The position numbers and the translations under genes are program-made. Of a stretch of DNA of 64,000 bases, positions 11,201 through 21,005 are shown piece by piece. Location: assembly GCA_021229015.1 (NCBI GenBank), contig CM037789.1:31978036-32042035 (forward strand), read 5' to 3'. The notes under the pieces were generated by a model. That model saw nothing but the letters and a program-made list of their open reading frames with translations, was not told where the DNA came from and did not search any database. Numbering within the stretch: position 1 is the stretch's first letter; each line of letters opens with the position of its first letter. Origin of the DNA: Solen grandis. Lineage: Eukaryota; Mollusca; Bivalvia; Adapedonta; Solenidae.

Positions 11201-12735
11201 TAATTCATGCTAAGTATAGGGGAGATACAGAATTATTCACAACCATGCTGTGAACACTCTGGAATACTCTGACAATATTGTCTCCCGCATATGTACTGGA
11301 GTGACTCACACATGTCTTGGCTTATCAGTTACATGTTGAATCAGATCAACCCTTACATTACGTGATGTAACCGTCAGAAAATTTAGAGTAATTCAATTGA
11401 AGATATATTACTCCCTCATAATCAGCCTTTTCCAATTGAAAACTATTAAAAAGATTAATTAATTATTGGGCCTAATTAAACCTCTTTCTTCCTCACTTAA
11501 TTACGTAATTGTGAAATGTTAATTAAATAAATGTGTTCAGTAATGACTGAAAAGAATAAATGGTGAAATGTTTATTAAATAACTTTGTTGTAAAGTAACA
11601 GCATAGATTACCCATCAATATTTCGATATTCAATTTTCATCTTTAGTGCGCTCAGGCCAATGTTGGGCCATTTATAATGGATGATAGGATAAATCACATT
11701 GTTAAAATAGAATGCTGGATAATTATCATAACTATCAAACATCAGTGAATATGTGATAATTGAAAACAAATAGATAATTCAGATGTCTTGATTTTACAAC
11801 CCACTATTTGCACTTATCATTAAAAAAAAAAAAAAAAAAAACAGATTTCATGAGATAATACCTTTGCATTTGGAAAACTCATTTGCAATAAATTGATGAA
11901 AACTTAATTTGCATAAATACTGTCAAATTTTATTTGCATACATGCAAATTTTTAATCAATTGTTAACAGTATCTCAACAAATGAAGACTGCACCGCTATG
12001 ATAGTGTCAAAGAAGAACCAAAAAAGAAACTTTCCATTCCTTTTAAAAAGGTAAAGGGTTATCAAGATTTCATAATGCATAATTATATTTTAATTTTTAT
12101 TTTTCTGACTGAATTTCAAATAAAATGTGATATTAACATGCAATATTAGAGGTCATTTGATGAAGGGTTTATGACATCATAATAGTTAAAAGATGCTAGG
12201 CAGTACTTTATTAAGTAAAAAGCACAAATTAACAATATAGTTGTTAATTTCTGAGGATATTTTGTTTAATTTGTGGTCATTTATAAAAAAAAATTCACTC
12301 ATGCCTTAATTGAGAATAGAATATCTGTTAACTTCATTGTTTTTCTGCTTTTATTTTGTTTCACATCAGGCGCAAGAAGCTGTGTGATCAATATCGTTTA
12401 CAATTTCTAACAATTTACAATCATCTGCAAATTTCCCGTTTAATTTATTAATTTGATAAGCTTTCTTTGGTGTGCATTATAAGAGCTACTTGAGAGAAAT
12501 ATCACACGGCTTGTTTTGACGTCACTCACTCAGGTGCTTTTAGCAGTGAAAATTCCCATTCATGGCATAGGTAAACTGCTCACAAACAAAACCAGGTGTT
12601 CTTTTGTGTAAACCATGTTAACCATTGACTACCTATTACTGCAGAGTAGCAATTGGATAGCCTTTAGGACATTTTTCATTCCTTAATTTTACATGAACAA
12701 CTTTTGAAATATGCACATATTTGTCACAGCCTGAC
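8216..12735. other. long AT-rich stretch without genes
   Basis: I see no gene, SINE or terminal repeat that can be supported here. Minor items are an (AAAT)n run at 10875-10894, a 20-A run near 11821, and a tandem duplication of AATGATTAGCACAATTCC (10996-11051). A SINE or DNA element could be hidden by divergence. Confidence 0.5.
10996..11051 (+). repeat. 27-bp tandem duplication
   Basis: Two adjacent copies of AATGATTAGCAYAATTCC followed by AAGACTGGT, differing at one base. Confidence 0.8.
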
Positions 12736-12835
12736 NNNNNNNNNNNNNNNNNNNNNNNNNNNNNNNNNNNNNNNNNNNNNNNNNNNNNNNNNNNNNNNNN
12801 NNNNNNNNNNNNNNNNNNNNNNNNNNNNNNNNNNN
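12736..12835. other. assembly gap (100 N)
   Basis: Exactly 100 N, the conventional length for a gap of unknown size. Confidence 0.99.
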
Positions 12836-12877
12836 CAAAAATTTAAGTTAAGTTAAAGCTTAACCCTGAAATCATCG

Positions 12878-13105
12878 TGATGCACTGGGAAACTGAGCAG
12901 ACCCAGATTAATTTACAGTTCCTTGCAGGAGAGCTGTCAGATCAGGATATGAGTCAGACCTCTGTAAGCTCATACAATATTGTAGCTCAGATTCTAAATA
13001 ATCTGCAAGCAATGAAAAATCCATTGTTTCATGTTCAGTCAATTAATATTCATCAAGTCATATCTTTGTACATGAATATTCATGAGGAAAAGGTTTATTA
13101 AGTTT
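12878..13105 (+). repeat. interspersed repeat R, plus copy
   Basis: Shares with the 44014 copy the blocks GTAGCTCAGATTCTAAATAA, AAAAATCCATTGTTTCAT and the palindromic TACATGAATATTCATGAGG near the right end. An open frame of 74 codons across it is fortuitous. It starts about 40 bp after the assembly gap. Confidence 0.65.
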
Positions 13106-13794
13106 GAGTATAACGGAGATGCGTTCTCAAACACATGACTCAGGCAAAATTTAGTTTGAAAATCTACTTAGCTGAGAATGTGCTTAAATGGCACTGTGAA
13201 CACCACTCTTTGACCAACTAAGTTGCACATGATAATTAAACCTTAACTTGAGTTTGAGTATGAGATAATCTGAATAATTTTGCTGAAAAGCTTTTCTGAA
13301 AATTGTCTGAACGTTCTGAATATTGTCTGGATTGTCCGAATAACAGATATAATTCAGCATCTCAGTAGTTGTTTAGAATTAAAGTCCAAAATTTAACTGA
13401 ACTGTCTTCAGACACGATTCAGCAATGCATCCAATCCGAGCATCAATTTTTTCAGCAAAAATTCAGCTTGATTAAGACCAAATTCAGACCATAGTTTTTT
13501 GTAAGGGTACCACTATTGATATCTTCGAAAACTTGTGGCCAGGGGTCATGTCTGTATTACCCAAGAGAGGGTAGAAATATTTTGTTTTAGCAGTTGCCAT
13601 CTACAGTATTTCTGTCATATAATGACATCCAGCTACTTCAGGGGTGAAAAAAAAAACCCTGAATGCACAAGCAACACCTGGCCCTGTATTCTCCAAAATG
13701 CAAATGGTAATTAAATATTTTTGACGATGCGTCGTCACACTGTGACAGGTATAAATACAATCTCTGACAACTGTGTCAGGGAGTCGATTCTTTG
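13106..13794. other. no gene; degenerate repeat DNA
   Basis: Contains several GAATAATTTTG/TGTCTGAA words around 13270-13350, but no feature that can be named. Confidence 0.45.
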
Positions 13795-13795
13795 T

Positions 13796-14010
13796 CTCTG
13801 TGGTTAGAGCATTGAACTTGCATGCCGGCAGATCGGGTTCAATCCTGGGCCGGGTCAAGTTTGTTACATATTGCTTTTTATACTCACTCAAATTATGCCC
13901 ACAAGTCTCAAAAGGGATTTGAGTATGACTCATATTTGGGCCTGAGATCGTCCAAAAATATTTTCGGGGCCCACTTGGGATCAACAGGCCTACCACAAAC
14001 ATAAAGGCCT
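13796..14010 (+). mobile_element. tRNA-derived SINE
   Basis: The head looks like a tRNA: TGGTTAGAGCATTGAACTTG is an A-box-like stretch, an anticodon arm follows with TGC at the anticodon position, and GGGTTCAATCC is a good B box (13846-13856). The body continues to about 14010 with CTCAAAAGGGATTTGAGTAT. A 133-codon frame on the minus strand across it is a by-product. Confidence 0.65.
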
Positions 14011-14397
14011 CCTAATATTTAACTGACATATGAGGTGCGTATGTGCAGGAGTGTGGCTAACGACATTTGATGTTATGCTCAAGCAATTGATCATTGCTCA
14101 ATGAAAACTTTAAATCTATGTATCCTTTTAATCAGGATATCTTCTGGTAATAGCAAAAATTAAAAAGATATGCACGTGCATACTGACTCATAGCTATCGT
14201 AAGCCATCAGGTAAGATGCCCGCTGCCAGAATTGCAGAGAAACGTTGAAAGGTCAGAAGATACGGTATGGCAGAGGTCCTCAAAAAGATAACAACTAGCA
14301 TCACCGTAGCAGCTTTGTTAAGTCTGGACAGGTTTTCCACATGGCAGGCAGGAAGCCACTGTGACTGAAATAATCACAGGCCCATGTGCCCGCATTC

Positions 14398-14479
14398 CCT
14401 GGTGGTCGTATGGTTAAAGCATCTGCCTAAGGAGCAGGAGGATGTGGGTTCAATCAACTGCCAGGACATACCAGTCATA
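14398..14479 (+). mobile_element. SINE head, split by an insertion
   Basis: A tRNA-like head with GTATGGTTAAAGCATCTGCC (A-box region) and GTGGGTTCAATCA (B-box region) runs into GACATACCAGTCATAA. In the intact copy at 47905 the sequence after ACATACCA continues to GGTACTGTTATAG. Here that continuation is found only at 15197, after the element at 14480-15196. Head and body are one SINE cut in two. Confidence 0.8.
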
Positions 14480-15196
14480 AACTAGAACTGTGTCCAAAGG
14501 ACACGGATGCCCCCACTGTGCAGATGTGCTCGTAAACAAGAGCAGCTTCATTTAATGTCTACAAAATTCTGTTCTTATTATAGCGTTTCAGTTGAAATTT
14601 CCTCAATTATGTATTAATGATAAAAAAGTTACCTAACTCTTGAGGCATCATATTTGGTTTCTTTACAGATGGAATACACTGGAAGTTTAAGCAAAATCTG
14701 CCATCTGGTTTAAGAGGAGTTGCTTTCACAAAATTTCTATATGGTATATAGTGAAAAAATCAACAAAGGGCCATATTTCTGTTAAATTTGGTCGCCGCGA
14801 AAATTCCTTTCTTTACTACCATCTACACATTAAGGTTGTTCATCCCTGGAAGTTTAAGCAAAATCTGCCATCCGGTTGAAGAGGAGTTGCGTTCACAAAA
14901 TTTCTATATGGTATATAGTGAACAAATCAACAAAGGGCCATAATTCTGTTAAATTTGGTCGCCGCGAAAATTCCTTTCTTTACTACCATCTACACATTAA
15001 GGTTGTTCATCCCTGGAAGTTTAAGCAAAATCTGCCATCCGGTTTAAGAGGAGTTGCGTTCACAAGATTTCGGGACGTACGGACGGACTGACGGACTGAT
15101 GGACTGACGGACTGATGGACTGACGGACTGACGGACGGACGGACGGACAGACAAGTGCAACGCTATATGCACCCCACTTTGTGGGGGCATAAAAAA
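14480..15196 (+). mobile_element. pearl/HINE-like element, family G
   Basis: The start is AACTAGAA, followed by a 5' hairpin (GTGTCC AAA GGACAC, 14491-14505) and the subterminal repeat TGCCCCCAC (14508-14516). The core holds three units of exactly 167 bp (GGAAGTTTAAGC at 14681, 14848 and 15015). A GGACTGAC/GGAC microsatellite follows (15073-15150), then a 3' hairpin ending in GTGGGGGCA (15181-15189), the exact reverse complement of the 5' subterminal repeat, and an A run. It is non-coding and was presumably mobilised by a Helentron-type helicase encoded elsewhere. The ends are independently fixed because it interrupts a SINE. Confidence 0.88.
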
Positions 15197-15385
15197 GGTA
15201 CTAGTATAGCCCCCTTGCTTGACACTCAGCAAATAAGGTAGTTCCAGGACTACTGGTTAGCCTAGTGTCAGGATGTGTTGGGTGTGGTTTCATGTCACAT
15301 GTCTTTGATGTGATACTGCAGTGTGGCAGAACAATATTTGTCTCATGTAGAGAGAGTCTCCAAATGTCTGAAATACTGCCAGTGG
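15197..15385 (+). mobile_element. SINE body, continuation of 14398
   Basis: GGTACTAGTATAG, CCCTTGCTTGACACTCAGC, AAGGTAGTTCCAGGACT, GTGTCAGGATGTG and GTCTCCAAATG match in order the body of the SINE at 47905. It has no head of its own because the head lies on the other side of the inserted element. Confidence 0.82.
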
Positions 15386-15840
15386 GAATAAGCCTATTAA
15401 ACAAACTACATATCTGGATTGTTTTATATGTATATTATTATGTTTCTTGCCTGTATGTTAAAATTTTAACTTTACAACTGAATACATAGTTTTCAGGCCT
15501 GTTCACATAAACTCTTATTTTGATGTGTAACCAATATGATACATACAGTATGAAACTTTGCAATCCTGCTCTATCCACCGCATTTTTACAATTAGCACTT
15601 GATAATATACTGCAGGACATTTAAGAGGGAAAAATAAGATTTTGATTAATTAATATTCATGAGTTAACGCAGTTTTAAATCAAGTATAAAACTGATGAAT
15701 TCAGTGTAAATACTGTTCAGCATGAAATGCAAAAAAATGAAGCCTAATCCTTAAACAAAATGCTAAGACTGGTTCCCATGTAGAAATGTGCAGATATCTA
15801 GTCTAGAATCATACCCAGGATTTTGATCTTATACAGAAGA
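15386..15840. other. no feature seen
   Basis: AT-rich, with no gene or repeat signature that I could identify. Confidence 0.5.
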
Positions 15841-15841
15841 T

Positions 15842-16131
15842 GATCTGCTTTTATTTTCACTGCTTGTGTGAATTCAGTGTTTCTGGATGAAAATTACAGC
15901 ATGAATGAGTTGCTTTTATTTTCAATACTTGTGTCAATTCAGTGTTTCTGGACAAAATTACTGCAATTCAGTGTTTCTAGATGAAAATTACAGCATGGAT
16001 GATCTGCTTTATTTTCACTGCTTGTGTGAATTCAGCGTTTCTGGATGAAAATTACAGCATGGATGATCTGCTTTTATTTTCACTATTTGTGTCAATTCAG
16101 TGTTTCTGGATGAAATTACAGCATGGATGAT
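15842..16131 (+). repeat. 65-bp tandem array, left segment
   Basis: About 4.5 units of GATCTGCTTTTATTTTCACT, then GCTTGTGTCAATTCAGTGTT, then TCTGGATGAAAATTACAGCA and TGGAT. One unit (15955-15990) is shortened. The array stops within a unit at CATGGATGAT and resumes in the same phase at 19449. Confidence 0.9.
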
Positions 16132-16566
16132 CAGTGATTCAGATTGGACCCACTTTCCTTAGGACAGTAACTGTTGTCCTAAATGGTCAGGTTTTTTTAA
16201 GTCATTTGTCCTAAATTACAAGAAAAACTTCGGACAATTTTGTTATATCAAAATGATTTATAAGACATTGATGACGCTTTTAATTTTACTTTATTTATTC
16301 ATATTCTTTTTGCTTTGAAATATATCATTCAATATTGTTTCAGAACTTCAGTCAGTTAAATAATTTCCTAGGTAAATATGACTATCTTTTGATACCTTGT
16401 TCACTCATATAGGAATGAAATAAATAACTGTTATTCAAGTTAGTATCTAGAGGGATGCATTTTTTCAGCATGAAATTAGTATGACATAAAAGAGAACCCA
16501 ACCAACCCTTAAGCATAAAAAATCTTACAAATAAAAGCAAAATATATATATATTTATATATTTAAT

Positions 16567-17359
16567 CAGGGATCCTAAAATTTTGGAATCTCAACCGGTC
16601 GACGGCAAAATCCCCCCCCCCCCCCTTTACAACAATTCCGTTCCGTACCCCCCCCCCCCCGAAAAAAAACATAACCGAAAAAAACCGAAAAAAAAATAAC
16701 ATTGATATTTTCAATCAACATACCCTGAATCATTTGCAGTGTGAAAATAGATCTTTTATTATATTTCAGCATCCTGTTGGCATAATAAGGTATTTTTCTG
16801 CAATATTTACCTCTACGAAATCGAAAGTTTGTTTACCGGAAGTGCATGTATATGACGGTCTGTATATGACTCTAACGAATCAATAAATTATTGGAAGCAG
16901 TCGTTTTGGTGTTGTTTATTATGTGTAAGGAGATCAAACATTTTGATTAGCCTTTGATATTGTCATTAATTACCGCATTTAAAAGTCGACCGGTTACAGT
17001 TTGCAAACAAGCAATGGTCCATTATTACGGCATGGATAATTACACGGCACCGTCCAAATAACCGCTAAGTACAAACCGTCAATCCATTCATCTTAACTGC
17101 CCAATAATGACCTAGACGGGTGTCCCTGCCTGACCCCCACTGACACCTGCCCCGAGGGCACACCGGAAATTCAAGAAGTAGGTCAATTGGTGTGTAAGAG
17201 AGACTATTATGAACCGTTTGGACCGATTTTGAAAGTTTTAGACGAGGATTATGGATTTTTTTTTTCGACCGATTTTTTTGGTACTTTTTGAAATCTGAAC
17301 CGGTCGATTGAGATCAAAATCGGTCAAATCCGGTAAAAAATCGGTTTTTAGGATCCTTG
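16567..17359. mobile_element. non-autonomous hAT element
   Basis: The ends are CAGGGATCCTAAAA on the left and TTTTTAGGATCCTTG on the right. The flanks carry a perfect 8-bp target duplication, TATTTAAT, at 16559-16566 and 17360-17367. CAGGG termini with 8-bp duplications define the hAT superfamily. The 793-bp interior has C runs (16612-16625 and near 16650) and repeated ACCGGTCGA words near both ends; no transposase frame is present. Confidence 0.92.
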
Positions 17360-18121
17360 TATTTAATATCTTTTCAATTTTATTGACTCAAGAAAACAGC
17401 AGGTAATAATAAATTATTTAACTTTAAATGGAAATGTGAGATCATTCATACTTCTGAGATTTTGAAGATGATGAGTGAGAGAAAGATTGGACATATAAGG
17501 ATATTTTGATTGTTTATCAAATTAAATAAACATAGAATTGTAATTTATATGACTTTCTATCTAATCAAAGTCTTAGGCGAATTCAGCAAAATCCGAAAAA
17601 ATAGACTCGTCAGAATGATTTTCCATTCTGCAACAGTCGTGTTCTTATAAATACGATCTAATTTGAAAGTGCTGACAAATCAATTATATTTTATTCCCAA
17701 TAATAGATTGACATCCTTTGATTCCTTATCTACTATTTGTTTTTCAATCATCATTGACAGTTTCTTGCTGACATTTTATAACGGCCTGTTTATTTCTTAG
17801 AAGACTCGTTGATTTCCGGTTTTAACAACACTTGTTTAGACAATGACCACATCCTGTGGCACGTGATTTATGGTATCTGACAATTCTATTGGTTCTTTTT
17901 ATAGACAGACGCTTTTGTTTAAAAAAAAAAAAATAGAACGAGAAGAATAAATTTGCATAGGTAATTTTCCACTGGATAGAACTTGAATAGCATGAAGAAA
18001 AGAAAGCAAAAACTAACATGCATCATTCTATTAATTAGTCATATTCCTGATTTTATTGATTGATATATGTATTTAATTTTAAAGAATCCTGTAATTATGA
18101 AAAAGAAAGATACTTATACGT

Positions 18122-19004
18122 AACTAGAACTCCGCGAGTCGGATGTGTCGCCTGACGATGACTTATCTGTTGACAGTTATAAAGATGCCAGTTTGTCATT
18201 TTCTTTTAAGAATTTGGTATCACTCCAGGTCATTGCAAGAAACATACATATCAAGTTTCAAGTCATTCAAACTTATGGTGAAAATGTTATGCTCCGGACA
18301 ATAAATGCTCTAAGAAAATCAATCAAAGGGGAATAACTCAAAAAGCGCACAAGGTAGAGTTATGGTTCTTTTGCACTGCACTCTGGTCATTGCAAGAAAC
18401 AAACATACCAAGTCTCAAGTAATTCAAACTTATGATGAAAAAGTTATGCTCCGGAAAAGAAATGCTCAAAGAAAATCAATCAAAGGGGAATAACTCAAAA
18501 AGTGCACAAGGTAGAGTTATGGTTCTTATGCACTGCATTCCGGGTCATTGCAAGAAACATACATACCAAGTCTTAAGTCATTCAAACTTATGGTGAAAAA
18601 GTTATGCTCCGGACAAGAAATGCTCAAAGAAAATCAATCAAAGGGGAATAACTCAAAAAGGGCACAAGGTAGAGTTATGGTTCTTGTGCACTGCACTCCG
18701 GGTCGTTGCAAGAAACATATATACCAAATCTTAAGTCATTCAAACTTATGGTGAAAAAGTTATGCTCTGGACAAGAAATGCTCCAAGAAAATCAATCAAA
18801 GGGGAATAACTCAAAAAGTGCACAAGGTAGAGTTATGGTTCTTGTGCACTGACTCCGGGTCATTGCAAGAAACATACATATCAAGTCTCAAGACATTCAA
18901 ACTAATGGTGACAAATTATGCTCCGGACAAGCAGATGGGGACAACACCGCCGCCGACGAAAGTGACCCCTATATGTTGCCTGACTCTAGTCAGGCGACAC
19001 AAAA
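18122..19004 (+). mobile_element. pearl/HINE-like element, family E
   Basis: The start is AACTAGAA, with a small 5' hairpin (ACTC CGC GAGT) and the subterminal repeat TGTCGCCTGAC (18146-18156). The core has five starts of a 157-158-bp unit (CATTGCAAGA at 18231, 18388, 18546, 18704 and 18861). The 3' hairpin TGTTGCCTGACT CT AGTCAGGCGACA ends with GTCAGGCGACA (18989-18999), the exact complement of the 5' repeat, then AAAA. Open frames in the core are by-products. Confidence 0.88.
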
Positions 19005-19448
19005 ACTGTGGAAAATATCAATCTTTCCGGTGTTCGAAATTCTCACAACGTACGAGTCTTATGAACACGCATACAAACCAGCGACCCTAAGTACCAAAAA
19101 TCATTTCTAATATAATTATTTTCAGGGAAAAAAAACCAACACATTTTTTAATACAGATTGTAATATGATTAAAGTTTCAACAGCAACATTGTGCTATTTA
19201 GTCTTTTTTGCCGATAAGGAACTTTTATGCTGTTAAAAACCGACTGCGTCAATTTGAGTCTCAATGCGTCTGTATGAAGTAACAGGTAAATGCGTAAGAA
19301 TTTCATCTCTGGTACAGACATTTGTCGGTCACATTGTCTGATGAACTGTACTTTTATCGGCCCGATGAGCATACTGAGTTTATTTTTTCCGGTCATCTGT
19401 AGCTTTTATCGGCCCTGGACCGAAGGGCCGATCCAATCTGAATCTCTG

Positions 19449-19878
19449 ATGATCTGCATTTATTTTTACTGATTGTGTCAATTCTATGTTTCTGGGTGAA
19501 ATTACAGAATGAATGATCTGCTTTTATTTTCATTGCCTTTAAGAGTTCATTGTTCCTGGATGAAATTTACAGCATGGATGATCTGCTTTTATTTTCATTG
19601 CCTTTATGAATTCATTGTTCCTGGATGAAATTTACAGCATGGATGATCTGCTTTTATATTTACTGCTTGTGTCTATTCTGTGTTTCTTGTGAAATTACAG
19701 CATGAATGATCTGCTTTTATTTTCACTACTTGTGTCACTTCTGTGTTTCTTGTTGAAATTACAGCATGAATGATCTGCTTTTATTTTCAGTGCTTGTGCC
19801 ATTATAGTGTTTCTGGATGAAAATTACAGCATGGATGATCTGCTTTTATTTTTCACTACTTGAGTCAATTCAGGGTTC
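19449..19878 (+). repeat. 65-bp tandem array, right segment
   Basis: About 6.5 more units of the array at 15842, resuming with ATGATCTGC. Several units here carry CATTGCCTTTAAGAGTTC in place of the usual middle part, so the two sides are not identical in variant content. Confidence 0.9.
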
Positions 19879-20212
19879 CAGTAGGAATTTATTACAACAG
19901 AGCAGAAACTATTGTAATATGAAAAAAAATCCCAGAGACTTTTTTCTCAGAAACAGCAATGCATGAAAGATGTGTGCAATTTCTAAAGACTATATAAAGG
20001 AGAACATTAGCCAAATGTGTCTGACAATTAGAAAAACCAATGAGGGAGTAACAGACAGGAATGAGAGATCCTGGGGATTTTTATGGCATGCAAAGTGTGC
20101 GGAATAATGTGTTAAACCTACAATGCTTCTTTATTCAATGAAGGAAATAGAGGGTATTGGAAATTTCAGTGCCACTAGACTTGTGGGGGAGGAAAGAATA
20201 AAAACAATATGA
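19879..20212. other. no feature seen
   Basis: Nothing identifiable. Confidence 0.5.
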
Positions 20213-20970
20213 AACTAGATGTCATTCGTTTAAACGAATGATAGGACTTTCTGCAACATCTGCTTTATATAGTATGTATAGAAGATGACATAATAGATAA
20301 TCTGTCCAAATTGCAACTTTCTATCTCCTCTATTTCTATATAAAATAGCACAAATAGAACACATTCTGTGAATTTTAATAAAAGTCCGCCCATATCTTGC
20401 ACATGTAGTTTACATACAACATTTATACTATGTCATATGACATGAAAGAAAAATGAAACAGTGTTCAAATGTAAGTTTCTAACTTTCATCACACATAGAA
20501 TTTCATCACTCCAGCTCAGTTGTAACCTTGTTTAATTTTAGCCTCATTAGGAAGAAGTATTGAATATTTGTATAGTGCTATATCCTTTCGACACCTGTAA
20601 CGTAGTTAATCGTATTTAGCGATTTTGGCGTGTTTGGGCTTCCGTAGTTTTGCCATAAATTCCTGGAATTTCGAACTATGGTGATATTTTGAAAGGTAAC
20701 ATCCCAGCCTACAAACTGATGCAATATGAATATCGTTAGCATAACAATGCAGTTTTTAGATGGTCTAAAATGTGGGGCTGCGTGTGAATTTTTCAAGGCT
20801 TGCAAACTGCTCGCTAGCTACATAGTGTTGCAAATACGGATTTTTGTCTTGTGCCGTTGTACATGTATTAACTTCAATGCTTATTTTGGAAACAGTCAAC
20901 ATTCGACAAAAAACAACAACAACAACAACAACAAAAAAAAAAAAATCAAGATATAGCCCATCAATTGCAT

Positions 20971-21005
<35 letters not shown>

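Larger units (their letters stand above)
16132..19448. mobile_element. 3.3-kb inverted-repeat element in the 65-bp array
   Basis: Left end CAGTGATTCAGATTGGACC (16132-16150); the right end, reverse-complemented, is CAGAGATTCAGATTGGATC (19448-19430), giving 17 of 19 matching bases. The flanks repeat (G)ATGAT, a 5-6-bp target duplication from the array unit. No transposase frame remains, so it is non-autonomous or decayed. It hosts two later insertions (16567-17359 and 18122-19004); without them it is about 1.6 kb. The superfamily is unclear: hAT-like terminal bases but not a clean 8-bp duplication. Confidence 0.78.

Noticed and set aside
12877..13101. 74-codon plus-strand open frame
   Set aside because: It coincides with interspersed repeat R; other copies of R are not open in this frame.
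13601..14002. 133-codon minus-strand open frame
   Set aside because: It runs antisense through a tRNA-derived SINE with A and B boxes and has no splice or family support.
16132..19448. Polinton/Maverick element (because of a ~6-bp duplication)
   Set aside because: At 3.3 kb, with short ends and no capsid, polymerase or integrase frames, it does not fit that group.
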